Of a DNA stretch of 64,000 nucleotides, positions 1 to 11,216 are shown one piece after another. The stretch's first letter is position 1. Every line of letters starts with the position of its first letter. The notes beneath the pieces were generated by a model. It saw only the letters and a program-made list of their open reading frames with translations, did not search any database and was not told the DNA's origin. Both the position numbers and the translations under genes were made by a program. This DNA is from Exophiala sp. HKRS030 (Eukaryota > Ascomycota > Eurotiomycetes > Chaetothyriales > Herpotrichiellaceae), in the NCBI GenBank assembly GCA_023897205.1, contig JAHWDD010000008.1:2108001-2172000 (forward strand), given 5' to 3'.

Positions 1-2730
1 CCTTTGGCAATAAAATACCGTGGCCTTACCGAGATGTGCTCGACGATATCGACCAGGGTCTTTGCGACGAGCGATCCGATCGACAAACTCTCGGCGCCGT
101 CGGCACCTGTGATCAGCTCGCGCGATGACATGATCAGTACGTCCTTGCCGGATTGGATAGTGGCCGAGGCATCTTTGGCAGCGGACTCGCAGACTGCTGA
201 GGCTGAAGACGGATCACGCAGTAGCGCACCGGCGTCAAGAATGATGGTGTGTAGATCTGCCTCTGCACGGCGGGCCCGTAATGATGCTAGCTGGGCGGTC
301 GTCTTGGGTACATAGCTGCCGGCGACGATGAGTCCACCGACGGGAGTGGTGTTCGTGCCGTTGGAGCCCGTTGACACGTCGGCGGGTTTTAGTGCAGCGA
401 TCGACGATATGCCCAGGCGAGATGAGACGAAGGCCGCACCGGTTCGGTAGAGGAATTTCTTCCCAGCAGCATTGGCAAGCAGGAGGCCCGCACAGAAGAC
501 ATCCATATCCCGCTCGGCGGCAGCGTTGACAATAACGACTGTCTCGTTCGACACATTGGACAGAATCTGCGCAACTCTCTGAGGACCACCAACTCGAATG
601 TCAGATATGTTGACACTGACGCATGTCTTAGCTCTCTGTGACCCTGCTTTCTCCTCGACATAATCTCTCAGATTGCTGCTCTTATAACCGAAAGTGCGAT
701 CCTCAGCGAATTGTGTCTTACCCGCAGGGACTAGATCTGGCCCCTCAAGCACGTAGTGAACATCGTCAATAGTATAGCGACCTCCCTGGTAGAAGAAAGG
801 AGCCAGAATCCATCCGTCGATTGTGCTTTTGGAGTTGAAGCTGGCGGCTACTTCAACTTCAAGTGGGAAGTGTCCTCTTAACGTTGAATCGCCCCTCAAA
901 ACAACTTCATATTGGATCTTTGTCTTTTCTGATGCTGTCTTGAGGTTCTGACAGATCTCTGTGAGCAAGCTTCGAGCATCATCAGGACCCAGGGCTCGAG
1001 AATTCGTCAGCACGAAGAACCCTTTCGTTCCGGAAGACAGCTCCTCCGCAAGTGCATCCACCGTCCACGTCGTCAAGACGTTGATGCCGTGGCATGTTTG
1101 TGTTCCTGTTGGGTCGTCGTCGAGAACGACCAGGGTAGGAATATTATCTCCTGTGAGTGATTGGCGAATCGACGGTATAGGGTCTTCGGGATACTCTTGC
1201 GGTAATGTAGCGATAGTGGCCTTTGCGGAGAGTTTCGGATAATCTCGAGGTCTAAAGGCTTGTTTCGTCGTGGTAGCTGTCGAGTCGAGAGGTTGCCATG
1301 ATTTTAAGATGATGCTGTCAGAATCCTCCGGCTTGGAAGTTAGGCCGGTAAATTGGAAAGTCTGTAAAGCAACGCTCGCGAGAAATACTGGAGCTTTGAC
1401 GGCCTTTGCATCATTGATAGCTGTGGTCTATGAGTTGAGTTAGCTTCATCCATGAATAGACTCGGAGATTCAGTGGCAACTAACCAAAGATTGGATTGCT
1501 TGCGATAGAGAGGTAGGCGACTCCAGGCTGCCATCCACTATCCCGGGACCTCGGCTCTCGAACACTCGGCTTGTACCTGCGGCATTTGAGATGATTTCGT
1601 AGACATATCTCACATCCAAGCCACATTTCTTTGCCAAAGCTAGAGCCTCAACTGTAGCAGCTAGGTGGATTCCTTCTAGCAACTTAAGGACAACAGAAGT
1701 CTTGGTTACTGCATCGTCAGGCTCTTGAGCTGAGCTAAGATCCCTGATGAGAGAAGGGGATTCGACGGGCAGGTATGCCCGGACCACACCAGCGTCGTCT
1801 TGTCGACCGAGACCATTTGAACTTGATGAAATGTATAGTTGTTCCGCGATGGCGGATAAGGGGCATGAGAATCCATGAATTTGAGCGGTCTTGTTAACGA
1901 TACCCTTGTATATGTTAGCCTGGCATTGATCATCGTGATCTCTCGAGTCTCACCATATCTTTTACGAAAATATCCAGAGCGCTTTGCGGCGTCCAGTCGT
2001 CTCTCAACATGTGGTCGACTCTGTTCTCAAACATCCAGCTCCAACTACTGGATGCGTTCACAGCTTCATAGACATGCCGAGTATTCAAACCCAATCTCGC
2101 TGCCAGACTCATAGCCTCTGACGCTGCAGCAATGTGGACGCCAGCCAGTAGCTGATTGATCATTTTAACAGTACTCGCAGCGCCGAGATCGCCTGGGATT
2201 TCGTAAACTTTCTCAGCCATGGCGGCGATCACAGGACTGCTGGCGTCTTTGGCGTCTTCCGAGCCGGCGGTTAGAATCGTTAATTGGCCAAGTGCAGCCT
2301 TCACTGCACCCCCTGAGATGGGGGCATCCACTAGTCTGATATCGGATCGTCCCACTGTCTTGAGCTGTTGGCTCAATGACTGATAATAAGATGGAGGTAC
2401 GGTAGCACACAGTACAATGACAGATTCTTTGGGTAGCGCTTCTACAGCGCCATTGCTTTTGTCAAAGAAGACGCTGTCTGCTTGGGACGAGTTTGCAACC
2501 ACGACAACAATCAAGTCTGAGCCTGTGGCGGCCTCGCGCGGTGAACTGGCGACCAGTCCACCTAGTTCTGCGAATTTGGTAACTTGTGATGGCACAACGT
2601 CAAAGCCAGTAACCGAAAACCCAGACTTCACAAGATGTGAAGCCATGCCAAAGCCCATGGCTCCAAGGCCAATGAATCCAACATTTCTGGGCATGGGCGT
2701 TGATGGCTGGAAAAGAGTTGAATGAGGCAT
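1..2730 (-). CDS. Fused LtnD-like dehydrogenase / four-carbon acid sugar kinase, 5' part (3' end off window)
   Basis: Multidomain sugar-acid catabolic enzyme. Exons on the minus strand are 2730-1954, 1904-1485 and 1427 to the left edge; introns are 1905-1953 and 1428-1484. Residues ~15-180 form a Rossmann domain with GLGAMG at 21-26. Residues ~185-300 and ~305-420 are two successive 6PGDH-C-like (NAD_binding_11) domains, the first with the STVKMINQLL lysine region. From ~490 the DUF1537/OtnK kinase begins, with DDDPTGTQT at ~502-510 and LRGDSTLRGHF further on, and it is open to the window edge. Known from the family: fungal members carry LtnD, OtnK and then a class II (ketose-bisphosphate) aldolase, and bacterial homologues degrade four-carbon acid sugars such as erythronate and threonate. 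The aldolase part would lie outside the window. The start is the ATG at 2730; an alternative is 2694, just before the Rossmann fold. All three exons stay in frame. The gene is divergent to a transporter, which suggests co-regulation. The true substrate is unknown. Confidence 0.88.
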
Positions 2731-3637
2731 ATTGAAACACAAAAGGAATGAAAGAGAGGAGTTTTGCAGACAGGAAAGAGGTTGAGATACGTGGGTTTTT
2801 CTTCGATTTTGAGAAGGGGACTTGTACCTGTGTACTTTATCTCATTTGGCCGGCATAGCAAACGATACAAACCATGAAGCCTCGTTCCATCTCCGAGGCT
2901 ACCGGCAACGACGCCGGCGCTACCCATACGCATACCTTGGCGGAACGTGAAGGCGCGCTGGATATGGAGCACAGTCGGTACGGCGCCGTGCCCGTGTCCG
3001 TATAGAAATGGTCAAAATAGTTGATGTCAGGTCACCTTGGAAGTAAAGCCAGGTGAACCGCCGTACGGTGCCGACGGCTCCGTATCCGTCTGAAGGAGGC
3101 ATTGAACATCGGAAAGTGGTCGGTAAGAAAGAAGATCAAGCCAAAGTTTGACTTGACTCACGAAGCTTTCTTCTCCCGCTTTTGACTAGAGGCATAGACC
3201 CAAAAGGGGCAAGTCGAGCGATTGTCAGGGGGATCGGTTCTCATGCCGACACGGACCGATGGTCAGTTTGTATGCATGGGAAAGATTTCCAGCTATCAAG
3301 GAGACCGACAAAATCCCGAAAGCGCTCATTTCTACGCCCATGACTCGATTGTTCTGGTTACCTTGACGCCTCCCTAGAGAATCCACAGGTCATGAAAATT
3401 TGCGGGCATCCCCACGGTGGTATCGGCTCTCAACCCCATGGACACCCGTGGCCCACCCCACGGATCCATCAATGTTGGGTCCTCCGCTGGGGACAAGACA
3501 TAAATACTTCGTGTGGAATGCTTGCCGGATGCTTGTGATCGAGCAGCTTGCCAACCTCGTCTCTTCATAGCTTTGGGACTATTCTTCCTTGCCATTTTAC
3601 AGGATCGCTCGTTTGAAGGGCACTCTTCATCTGCACA
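2731..3637. promoter_or_regulatory. Divergent promoter region between fused catabolic enzyme and ACS transporter
   Basis: This ~0.9 kb lies between two divergently transcribed start codons. A TATA-like cataaata lies at 3499-3506, about 130 nt upstream of the transporter ATG. No convincing ORF is present. The arrangement suggests shared regulation of enzyme and permease, which is inference. Confidence 0.5.
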
Positions 3638-5249
3638 ATGGCAGACCACGATAAACCTCAGGCACAGCTCCAGGAGAAGGAGACTGCCATTTCCATCGAG
3701 AGAGAAGAATATGAGCGTGCCCTCGCCGCTTACCAGCCTGATACGGAAGCAGAGAAGAAACTTGTCCGCAAGATTGATCTGTTTCTGCTTCCAATGCTAT
3801 GGGTCATGTGTAAGTACTCCTATCCTGTCCTCCTTGCCCAGTGCAAAATGGTCAGATTCTCACTATTCTTGCAGACGTCATGAATTACATCGATCGAACC
3901 AACATTGGAAATGCTAAGATCGCTGGCATGGATAAAGACCTGAAATTGGATGACAGCCGTAAGTGTCCTCGTTAGTCTGAAGGAACCTACGAAGATGCTG
4001 ATCGAAATGAAACTCAGGATACGCATGGGTTCTGTCCATTTTCTTCTTCGGATACCTCATCTGCGAAGTCCCTTCCAATATGATCCTCTCACGGTCCAAG
4101 CCTTCAACCTTCTTGCCTGCTATCATGCTGGTCTGGGGAGCTCTCAGCGCTCTAATGGCAGTAAGCAACAGCTATGGAGCAATGCTCGCCTTCCGCTTCA
4201 TCCTTGGATGCATAGAATCAGGCTTCTTCCCTGGTGTCTTGTTCTTGCTTTCGTGCTGGTACAAAAAAGCCGAGTTGGGCAAAAGATTTGCTCTTTTCTA
4301 TACTGCTGCAATCCTCTCAGGCGCTTTCGGTGGACTTCTCGCTGGAGGCATCACAGGACATCTTGATGGAGCACACGGCATCGATGGCTGGCGCTGGCTC
4401 TTCATTATCGAAGGTGTTGCAACGGTCGGGCTATCGATCGTCGCATACTTTGTGCTCCTGGATTTCCCATCCAACGAGAAGAAATTCTCTCTGGAGGAGC
4501 GTCAGTTGGCTGTCATTCGTCTGCACTACGACGGCATGGCTAGCGGCAACCTTGACAAGACCCGAGAGAACATGACTCACTGGGAATCGTTCAAGGCTGC
4601 CTGGCTCGACTGGAGAACTCTTGCGTTCACCATCTTGTTCATGATGATCGTTGGCTCCGGAACCATTTCATACTTCATTCCCACCATTACCAAGACCCTC
4701 GGCTACACGACTGTCATGGCACAGTACATGACCGTACCAATCTATGCTGTTGCCACTGTCTTCACGATGATCATCAGCTTCAGCGCCGACCGCATCAACG
4801 ACCGAAGATGGCACATTTGCGCCATGTTGTCCTTTGGATTCGTCGCCGGTCTCGTGTGTTGCATCGTCCAGACTCCTACAGTCCGCTATGTCATGGTGTG
4901 TTTCCTGGCCGCCGGCATCTGGTCCGCCTTGCCACTGTGCCTGGCCTGGGTTTCCAACACCATCGAAGTCCCGACGGAAAAGCGCGCCATCGTACTGGCC
5001 ACTGTCAATGCCTTCGGAAACTTCAGTTCCGTCTATGGATCCCGCATTTGGCCATCACATGGAGCCCCTCGGTACATCATCGGATTTGGTGTCACCACTG
5101 CTTTCCTAGGCTTGGGCGCGCTGATTGCCGCGACATTGCCGATACTGTTGAAACTCATTCCTGTCAAGGTCACTGAGGCAGAGGCTCGCGCTGTGGGCGA
5201 TCGTCGACAGGCTGTCGAGGAGAGGAGAGCTAGCAATGCCGACGCCTAG
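3638..5249 (+). CDS. MFS transporter, ACS/Dal5 (allantoate permease-like) family
   Basis: Proton-coupled uptake transporter of organic anions in the plasma membrane. Exons are 3638-3809, 3875-3958 and 4018-5249; introns of 65 and 59 nt both begin GTAAGT. The summed length of 1488 nt encodes 495 aa. The cytosolic N-terminus of ~55 residues is followed by the family hallmark NYIDRTNIGNAKIAGM at the end of TM1. About 12 hydrophobic segments and the conserved GWRWLFIIEG motif follow, with GNFSSVYGSRIWP near the C-terminal half. This matches ACS-family members (allantoate, nicotinate, pantothenate or sugar-acid permeases), which are usually ~490-520 aa. It is divergent to the LtnD-OtnK enzyme, so import of that enzyme's substrate is a reasonable inference, but the transported compound cannot be read from sequence. 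Confidence 0.9.
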
Positions 5250-5809
5250 AAGATAGATCTCCTAGAAGGCTCATAGACATTTGAGGCCAGAGCCATGACA
5301 ATGGCCATGGGACGAGCAAAGATGAGACAAACCCTATATTAGACATTAAATAGATAGAATACCCGAAACAACTAATCATTCAATTCCAGGAGATTTTCTG
5401 CCTCGGAAGATGTCAGGACTAATGGTCAATTACCATTATCGCTAAACACCTATGCACCGGGTACGAGGTAGGTACTTCAGTTCGTTAGTGACCTAAGCGT
5501 GTCCTATCCCGTGCCTAAACCTAGTTGAGTCGGATAGACAATCTTAGTCTTTGTTGCCATCGGTTGATTACGGACGCCGCTGCCGTGTCCGTACAGGAGT
5601 CGAGTATTTTACAGGTGATTTGGCAAGGTCGAATGTACAGCACAAATGCATCTAGGAGAAAGGAGCATGACTCGATGAAAGTTTTCTAGTGGAGACTTCA
5701 ACAGTACTTTGCAGTTATCTGGCAGTTCCGTGTTACACAGTCTATACACAATGGACGTCGGCAAACCCTTGCGCTGTTGTCCATCCGCAGTCAACCATCA
5801 CTGAGATGC
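5250..5809. other. Intergenic, convergent 3' ends
   Basis: This 560-bp spacer separates the stop codons of two convergent MFS genes. It presumably holds both 3' UTRs. No ORF or repeat of note is visible. Confidence 0.6.
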
Positions 5810-7796
5810 TCAAGCAGTCTCATGATGAAGGACCTTTTCATCACTGACAGCATTGCCGTGTTGCAGTTTTCGAGCAACTTTCTTATGAAGATATTCGTCC
5901 ATATTTGGAACGAGAAAAGCAAACACAATAAGCAACACACCGAATGGAATAGTTGCATAGAAGACGATTTTGAAGCTGTCGATGTAGGCGCGTCGAACTT
6001 CGGTTGCTGCAACAGCGATGATTTCTGGGGTTATTCCTGGTACAGCACTGAAGTTACCCGCAGTGAGACCGGCGAATAATGAAGGAAGCGATGATTCTGG
6101 GAGGCCGGCTTCTACCGCAGCGGGGCTCACATATGCTGGTAGATATTCAGTGACCTTGGTTGTGAGGATTGAGACGTAAAGAGCCTGAGCCACAGCCCCT
6201 CCCATAGCACGAATAGATCCCAGAATGCCCGTTGCAAGCCCAATGTCTTGAGCTTCGAAGAGAAGGGTAACCCCGGGAACGTGATGTTGTCGACATAGCC
6301 GATGCTGATGGTTGCCATAATACCGAGAATAATGGTTTGCGCATGTCCACCGGCGTGCAGCGATGCAAGTGAGGCAACAAAGGCTGCTGATAGGACTGAC
6401 GTGATGACTGTTTGCCATTTGACTTTGGGCAGATATGATATTCCAAAACCGCCAAATGTCTGACCCAGAAGGATGCCACCTCCAATGACAGATGATTGCC
6501 AACCAATCTCCATGACATCTGTTGTGTACACCGTTCCTAGGATCGTGGGCCAAAGAATGGTCATCGAATAGTAAACCATGGCACCGATTGTTGCACACAT
6601 GACCACGGCAATGAAACCGATATTCTTGAAGATTCGAGGAGGCATGATTCCATGACCCTTCATGACGTATTGTTCTAGAGAGGAAAGATGTCAGTGATAG
6701 AACCTCGATCGAGTTCAAGATAACCCACCATATAATCCAAAACCCACTAATGTCACCGCACCGATGACGATGGTGCATATAACTTTGGCATCTGACCAAG
6801 GGTATGCTTGACCTCCCCATGAGAGACCGATCAAAAATAAAACTATTCCTGCCAAGAACAGGAAGAGTCCACCAAAGTCAAGCTCTCGGAATTGTTGCCA
6901 CTGAGATTTACCATGGACGTGGAGTTGGGTGTACTTTGGTGGATGATATAGGAAGACAAATAGAATGACAGTGATGCCCGCAAATATTATACCCAGATAG
7001 TAACTCCATCGCCAGCCTGCAGCGGTGTTCAGGATGAATAGGCGAGCAATTGCCGGGCCGAAGACGGCAAAAGGGAGCGAGGACAAAAAGACCAATGTAA
7101 CCATAGGACCTCTGTGTTTATTTGGAACCAGTTCGCCAAGAATGATACCGAAGGAGAGCTGGCCAGCGGCTGCGATACCATTGCAGACATTGGCACCGAT
7201 CAAGGCTTCGACACTGTTTGCGGTAGCTCCGATAATACACCCTATGAGTGATAGGACGTTGGTACCGACGGTGAGCCACTTGCGACCGAAGATGTCACTG
7301 AGACGACCGAAAAGAAGGAAACCGACGCCGGATCCCAGAGTCCAGGCAGTGGCAACCCAGTTGATGTTTGGGGAGGGACCAATGGCTTCATTTATGAGCA
7401 AGCTAGAGCAGAATTAGGAAAGTGACTCGTTCTAGAAACGTGAAGAGGAAGACTTACAGAGTGTTCGCAGGCAGAACCCAACCGAGATATGCACATATGC
7501 TCCCAAGACAAACAGCCTGTTCAAGAGTATTAGGGATAAGCTATTTCAAGGACAAGAGGGTCTGGAAGTCTGACGATGACAGTGCCGATGAAATGCAGGC
7601 TGCGGAAGTAGCCCTTTGGCATCTCATCTAGATCGCCTCCAATAGCTTTCTTGTCGACGAGATCCACCGTCCCATCAACGTGGGCGGTTTTGACGACATC
7701 AGCATCATCGATATGCTGACTCTGTGAATCAAGTTTCGCCGAAGCGAAGTCGTCAGAAGCTGCCGTAGCATTGAGATTCTTCTCGTTGTGAGACAT
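5810..7796 (-). CDS. TRI12-like MFS efflux transporter (reading frame broken at a C-run)
   Basis: Fourteen-TM type MFS transporter of the fungal trichothecene/siderophore (TRI12) family, predicted at the plasma membrane. Minus-strand exons are 7796-7575, 7516-7458, 7402-6729 and 6674-5810, with introns of 58, 55 and 54 nt. A polar N-terminus of ~65 residues precedes RSLHFIGTVI. The signature segments include FGRLSDIFGRKW and AGWRWSYYLGIIFAG. At + strand 6271-6274 (cccc) the frame changes: upstream reads ...DNITFPG and the family-typical continuation VTLLFEAQDIGLATG lies one frame away. Summed exons are 1820 nt, one short of 1821 (606 aa), exactly one missing base. No GT..AG pair fits, and no residues are missing relative to family alignments known to me. 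It is probably a sequence error rather than a pseudogene. The substrate is unknown. Confidence 0.85.
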
Positions 7797-9349
7797 TTTT
7801 GTTGGCTGAGGGTCCTTCAGTCCAGATGCTCAGCGATGCCAGTAGAAAGGAAGCAGATTGCAAAGGATGGAATCAAGACAGGGGGCCCCATGGGGTTTAT
7901 CAACCGCGCTGAGATCCCCAGAGCAGATGGAGCTTGCACATAGACTGAATAAGGCATTCCCCAGATTTGAGGAGAGGTCGGATCGAAGCCTGGACCAATG
8001 CGGCATGGTTGGCAGTCCGGCTGGAAAAGAATTTCCAGAACGCCACAATTGACAATGGCACGAGATTTTGGCTCAAGATTTCCGGGGCAAATACGAAGCT
8101 CAAACGGCGAAAGACTCAAGATGCTTGACCTGGCTCTGCGATGAGACCAAGGATTGAAGTGCTTCCTGGGCACGAACGCCTGATGGCGGAAAGTCGAGAC
8201 ATGTCATACTGGATGTTTGCCTTAGATACCTAGGTATTGTGTGGGAATGGGAAAAACTAGTTGCTCCGTAGCCTCTCCGTTTGTCAACCACGCAGCAAGC
8301 ACGAGTCGGGTCGCGCCTACCCCAGGCGGAAGATTCCATACCTGAATCATTAGCTTAAAGTCTAGCCTACCAAAGACGAGATGCATGACTCGAACCCGTA
8401 TCACCCCAACCCGTGTTCGGGATCATATTTCTTCTTTCAACCACGCCCTCCCTTTCCAACAACCCGACTCCTATGACTTTAGACTCTTCAAGTCGAGACC
8501 GCCATCATCTTTACCTAGGCTAGTGTGTTGCATGACTCTATCGTCATGCTGACAGGCAAATTGGATGCTCCTTTATATTGAAGCCAATCCGCTGCAACGA
8601 ATTTGATCTTGAGACTATTTGCCACCGTCCAGCCAATCCCATTACTTCAACTGCCAGCATGATAGGGGCACTGAGGGACTGGGGGCGGCCTGCTCATCAT
8701 CTTCACAGTCTCACTTGACGCAGAAAACATGTGAGTGATTGTCAACTTTGCAATCAAGGTAGTGTTTTTGCGATTACGCCATTGTTATTGGCAATCAGCC
8801 TTATCCCCTGATTCCCAGAAAATACAAACAAGGATAAACTGTTCATATATCATGGCTCAAGATCGCTACTTATCTTGCAAAATAGGTGCCGACTTACCTG
8901 CTATTATAAATAGATTCACAACGTCTCGCCAACGTCGGTGTTCAGGGAAGCGCCATGATCTCGTCCCAATGAAGACAAACGCGAGCAAGTGCTCTGCGTA
9001 CGTCTCAATGCTCTCTAGAGAAACACACGAGTTTTTGGCATCTTCAGTACTGCATCTCCACATAAACGATAGCATGGCCTGAAGCGATGATGACCACAAG
9101 GGACGAAAGTCATCACGACTTTGGTGGAGTTCAAGTATACCTTCACGCGAAATCTTGAACGTGAGTGACGTGATACGAGCTTGTCACTTCTCACGCGGAT
9201 CTGACAACTTGTTGCAGCTGGACAATTTCTTGGTCTCTGATTCTCTGTTATCAGGCAATTATCTTTCGTCTGCAAACAAACAACGCTCCACAGTTCTTCC
9301 CAACCTTCCCTCGCAAAACAAAACTTCAAACACCCAACACTATCAAAAC
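7797..9349. other. Intergenic region, promoters of MFS and RING genes
   Basis: 1.55 kb between divergent genes. Only short overlapping ORFs on both strands are seen, with no family resemblance. It contains the palindrome tacctaggta at 8227-8236. The 200 nt before 9350 are an open frame that probably belongs to the 5' UTR. Confidence 0.5.
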
Positions 9350-10294
9350 ATGGCAGACCGGCAAGACCGCCCAGATGACGACCCTCACTCTCCAATCACA
9401 AGCAATGAAGCCACACGCGCAACATTGTACGAAGGTCCCATCCAAGACTTGGACGATCTCGTGGATGTGGCCTCAATCCTGAAGAATGACATTTTGAGAG
9501 ACTGCACACCACTTGAAGATAACGAGGCCACTGAGTCTGAGAACCGTTGTCCAGAAGATACAACGCCTGAACAAAGAGACAACTGTGTTCGTCTGGAGGC
9601 AACAATGAAGCAGATTCTCAAGAGCTTCAAGGAGAGCAAGCTTGCTCTAGAACAACTGCAGTATCGCCTGATTTCTGCCGACGAAACACTGGATGCACTC
9701 GTAGAAACCTTGACCCAAATGATCGCACTTCTGAAGAGCAGGCTCAAAGAAAAATGGGCATTTCACAACCATTCCGAAACACTGGCCATGTATTATGGCG
9801 AAGAGATCCATTGCGCTCAAACTCGCCTCTCTAATCTAAAATGGCAAGTTTCGATCAAGTCAGTTGTTGCTCAAGTACGAAATCGAACGCCATGGCTTTA
9901 TGAGCATTTCGAAGGAGTTGGTGGACATTACGATATGCCGCCTATTCTCGGAGACATTGCGGATCCCATCGAATATGCTCGCAGCTCCATTCCATCCTAC
10001 ACCGTCCAGTCATTCGAGAGTGACAAAGAGTGCCATATCTGCAGTCAAAGGTTTCCAAGGTCGAAAGCCGATGAGAATTCGGAAGCATCTCAGCCACGAT
10101 GGACCGAGCCTGTGACCCATGCAACTTGCAAATTCACAGCATGCTCCGACTGCATTGTTAAGTGGTTTGAGGCGTCGGCTTTAACGCTCTCTTGCCCTAT
10201 GTGCAGAAAACCCTTCACCAAGCATGAAGCCCTACTAATTTTCGAGGTTGAGACCATGCGATGGTTGCACGAGCTCCAAACTTTCGACCAATAA
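9350..10294 (+). CDS. RING-type zinc finger protein, coiled-coil plus C-terminal RING
   Basis: Single-exon protein of 314 aa. It starts at the ATG in the context aaaacATGGCAG; the frame is open further upstream but without a better start. The N-terminal ~75 residues are acidic and disordered. Residues ~80-150 look like an alpha-helical/coiled-coil segment (EQLQYRLISADETLDALVE). The C-terminal domain has CHIC, then THATCKFTACSDC, then CPMCRKPF, which supplies eight possible zinc ligands. The spacing around the third and fourth ligands is unusual: after the third Cys the usual His is replaced, and an upstream His may serve instead. The likely role is E3 ubiquitin ligase by analogy with fungal RING proteins. 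The substrate and partners are unknown. Confidence 0.75.
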   Translation: MADRQDRPDDDPHSPITSNEATRATLYEGPIQDLDDLVDVASILKNDILRDCTPLEDNEATESENRCPEDTTPEQRDNCVRLEATMKQILKSFKESKLALEQLQYRLISADETLDALVETLTQMIALLKSRLKEKWAFHNHSETLAMYYGEEIHCAQTRLSNLKWQVSIKSVVAQVRNRTPWLYEHFEGVGGHYDMPPILGDIADPIEYARSSIPSYTVQSFESDKECHICSQRFPRSKADENSEASQPRWTEPVTHATCKFTACSDCIVKWFEASALTLSCPMCRKPFTKHEALLIFEVETMRWLHELQTFDQ

Positions 10295-10610
10295 ACGAGG
10301 ATTTCCGCTTCTCGCACTCAAGCATATTGCGACGATAGTGAGACGTATCGAGCGTTGAAGGATCATAACAGCAAGCAGCATCGCTGAAAGAGATGGTCAA
10401 ATTGTCTCGACCTGATCTCGGGGGTATCAAAAGCCATGTTTTCATCAATTGATCCCCGGACGGCCACGGTTAGCATTTCTATATGCACAACTAGCATCCT
10501 GATAGTAGCATAGTACCAGCAAAATCAATGTCAAATCGATTAGTCAACACACTCCACCATCATTCTCCCTACCAAATCCCTCCTCCCCTTGTTTTCTTTC
10601 TTCTCCCCCG
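10295..10610. other. Intergenic, convergent 3' ends
   Basis: A 316-bp spacer between the stop codons of the RING gene and the OsmC-like gene. Nothing else was recognised. Confidence 0.5.
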
Positions 10611-11216
10611 TCAAACCGACCCATTAACCCAATGACTCGACCACTTGACACCACTCCTTTTAAACAACTGAGTAATAGGACACCTCCTCTCCGTCTCGGC
10701 AGCAAACCTCTGAAACACCTGCTCATCCCGCGTGTCGACCTGCACATTGACCTTCAAGGTAATTGCATCCCAATTCCCATTCCCCTGCACGCCCTTAGCG
10801 AGGACAGCGGGATCCAAATGCCCCAAAACACTGACCTCCCACTTCCCAAGGTTCAGCCCATGGTCCTTGGCGACCAGCGAGCCCGTCACCTGCGTGCACG
10901 ACGACAGGCTGGATAAGTTGTATGCGAGTGGTGAGGGAGCAGCGTCTTGGCCGCCGAACGACGGGTATGCGTCGACCGAGATCGTGTGTGGACTGCCTTT
11001 CACCGCGATGCTTTGTGCCACGCCCGTGCCCGTCCCGCTGATTTCGAACGGGATTACCCCGTGTCGTGCGATGCTTGTGCTGAATGTGCGTGGGGATCTG
11101 TTGGTGTTGATGTTGATGTTGGTGCTGGTGTTGACGATGGCGGTGCGGAGGAATCGTGCGGTGTGACTGTGACGGGAGGTTTGTGTGGCGATGGTTCGGA
11201 GGGCGTTGGCGGCCAT
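10611..11216 (-). CDS. OsmC/Ohr-family peroxiredoxin-like protein, probably mitochondrial
   Basis: Single-exon protein of 201 aa. The first ~50 residues are rich in Arg, Ser and Thr with no acidic residues, a typical mitochondrial presequence. They are followed by the OsmC fold: an Ohr-type beginning (GSPHTISVDAYPSFGGQD), the first redox cysteine in SSLSSCTQVTGSLVAK, and the second in ERRCPITQLFKRSG. Both cysteines that reduce organic hydroperoxides in OsmC/Ohr proteins are therefore present. The length is normal for Ohr plus a targeting peptide. It is convergent with the RING gene. The likely role is organic hydroperoxide detoxification in mitochondria; localisation is inferred from composition only. 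Confidence 0.88.
   Translation of the reverse strand: MAANALRTIATQTSRHSHTARFLRTAIVNTSTNININTNRSPRTFSTSIARHGVIPFEISGTGTGVAQSIAVKGSPHTISVDAYPSFGGQDAAPSPLAYNLSSLSSCTQVTGSLVAKDHGLNLGKWEVSVLGHLDPAVLAKGVQGNGNWDAITLKVNVQVDTRDEQVFQRFAAETERRCPITQLFKRSGVKWSSHWVNGSV

Noticed and set aside
8341..8420. T-loop-like cgaaccc on the minus strand
   Set aside because: The flanking bases do not form a T stem and no cloverleaf is visible.
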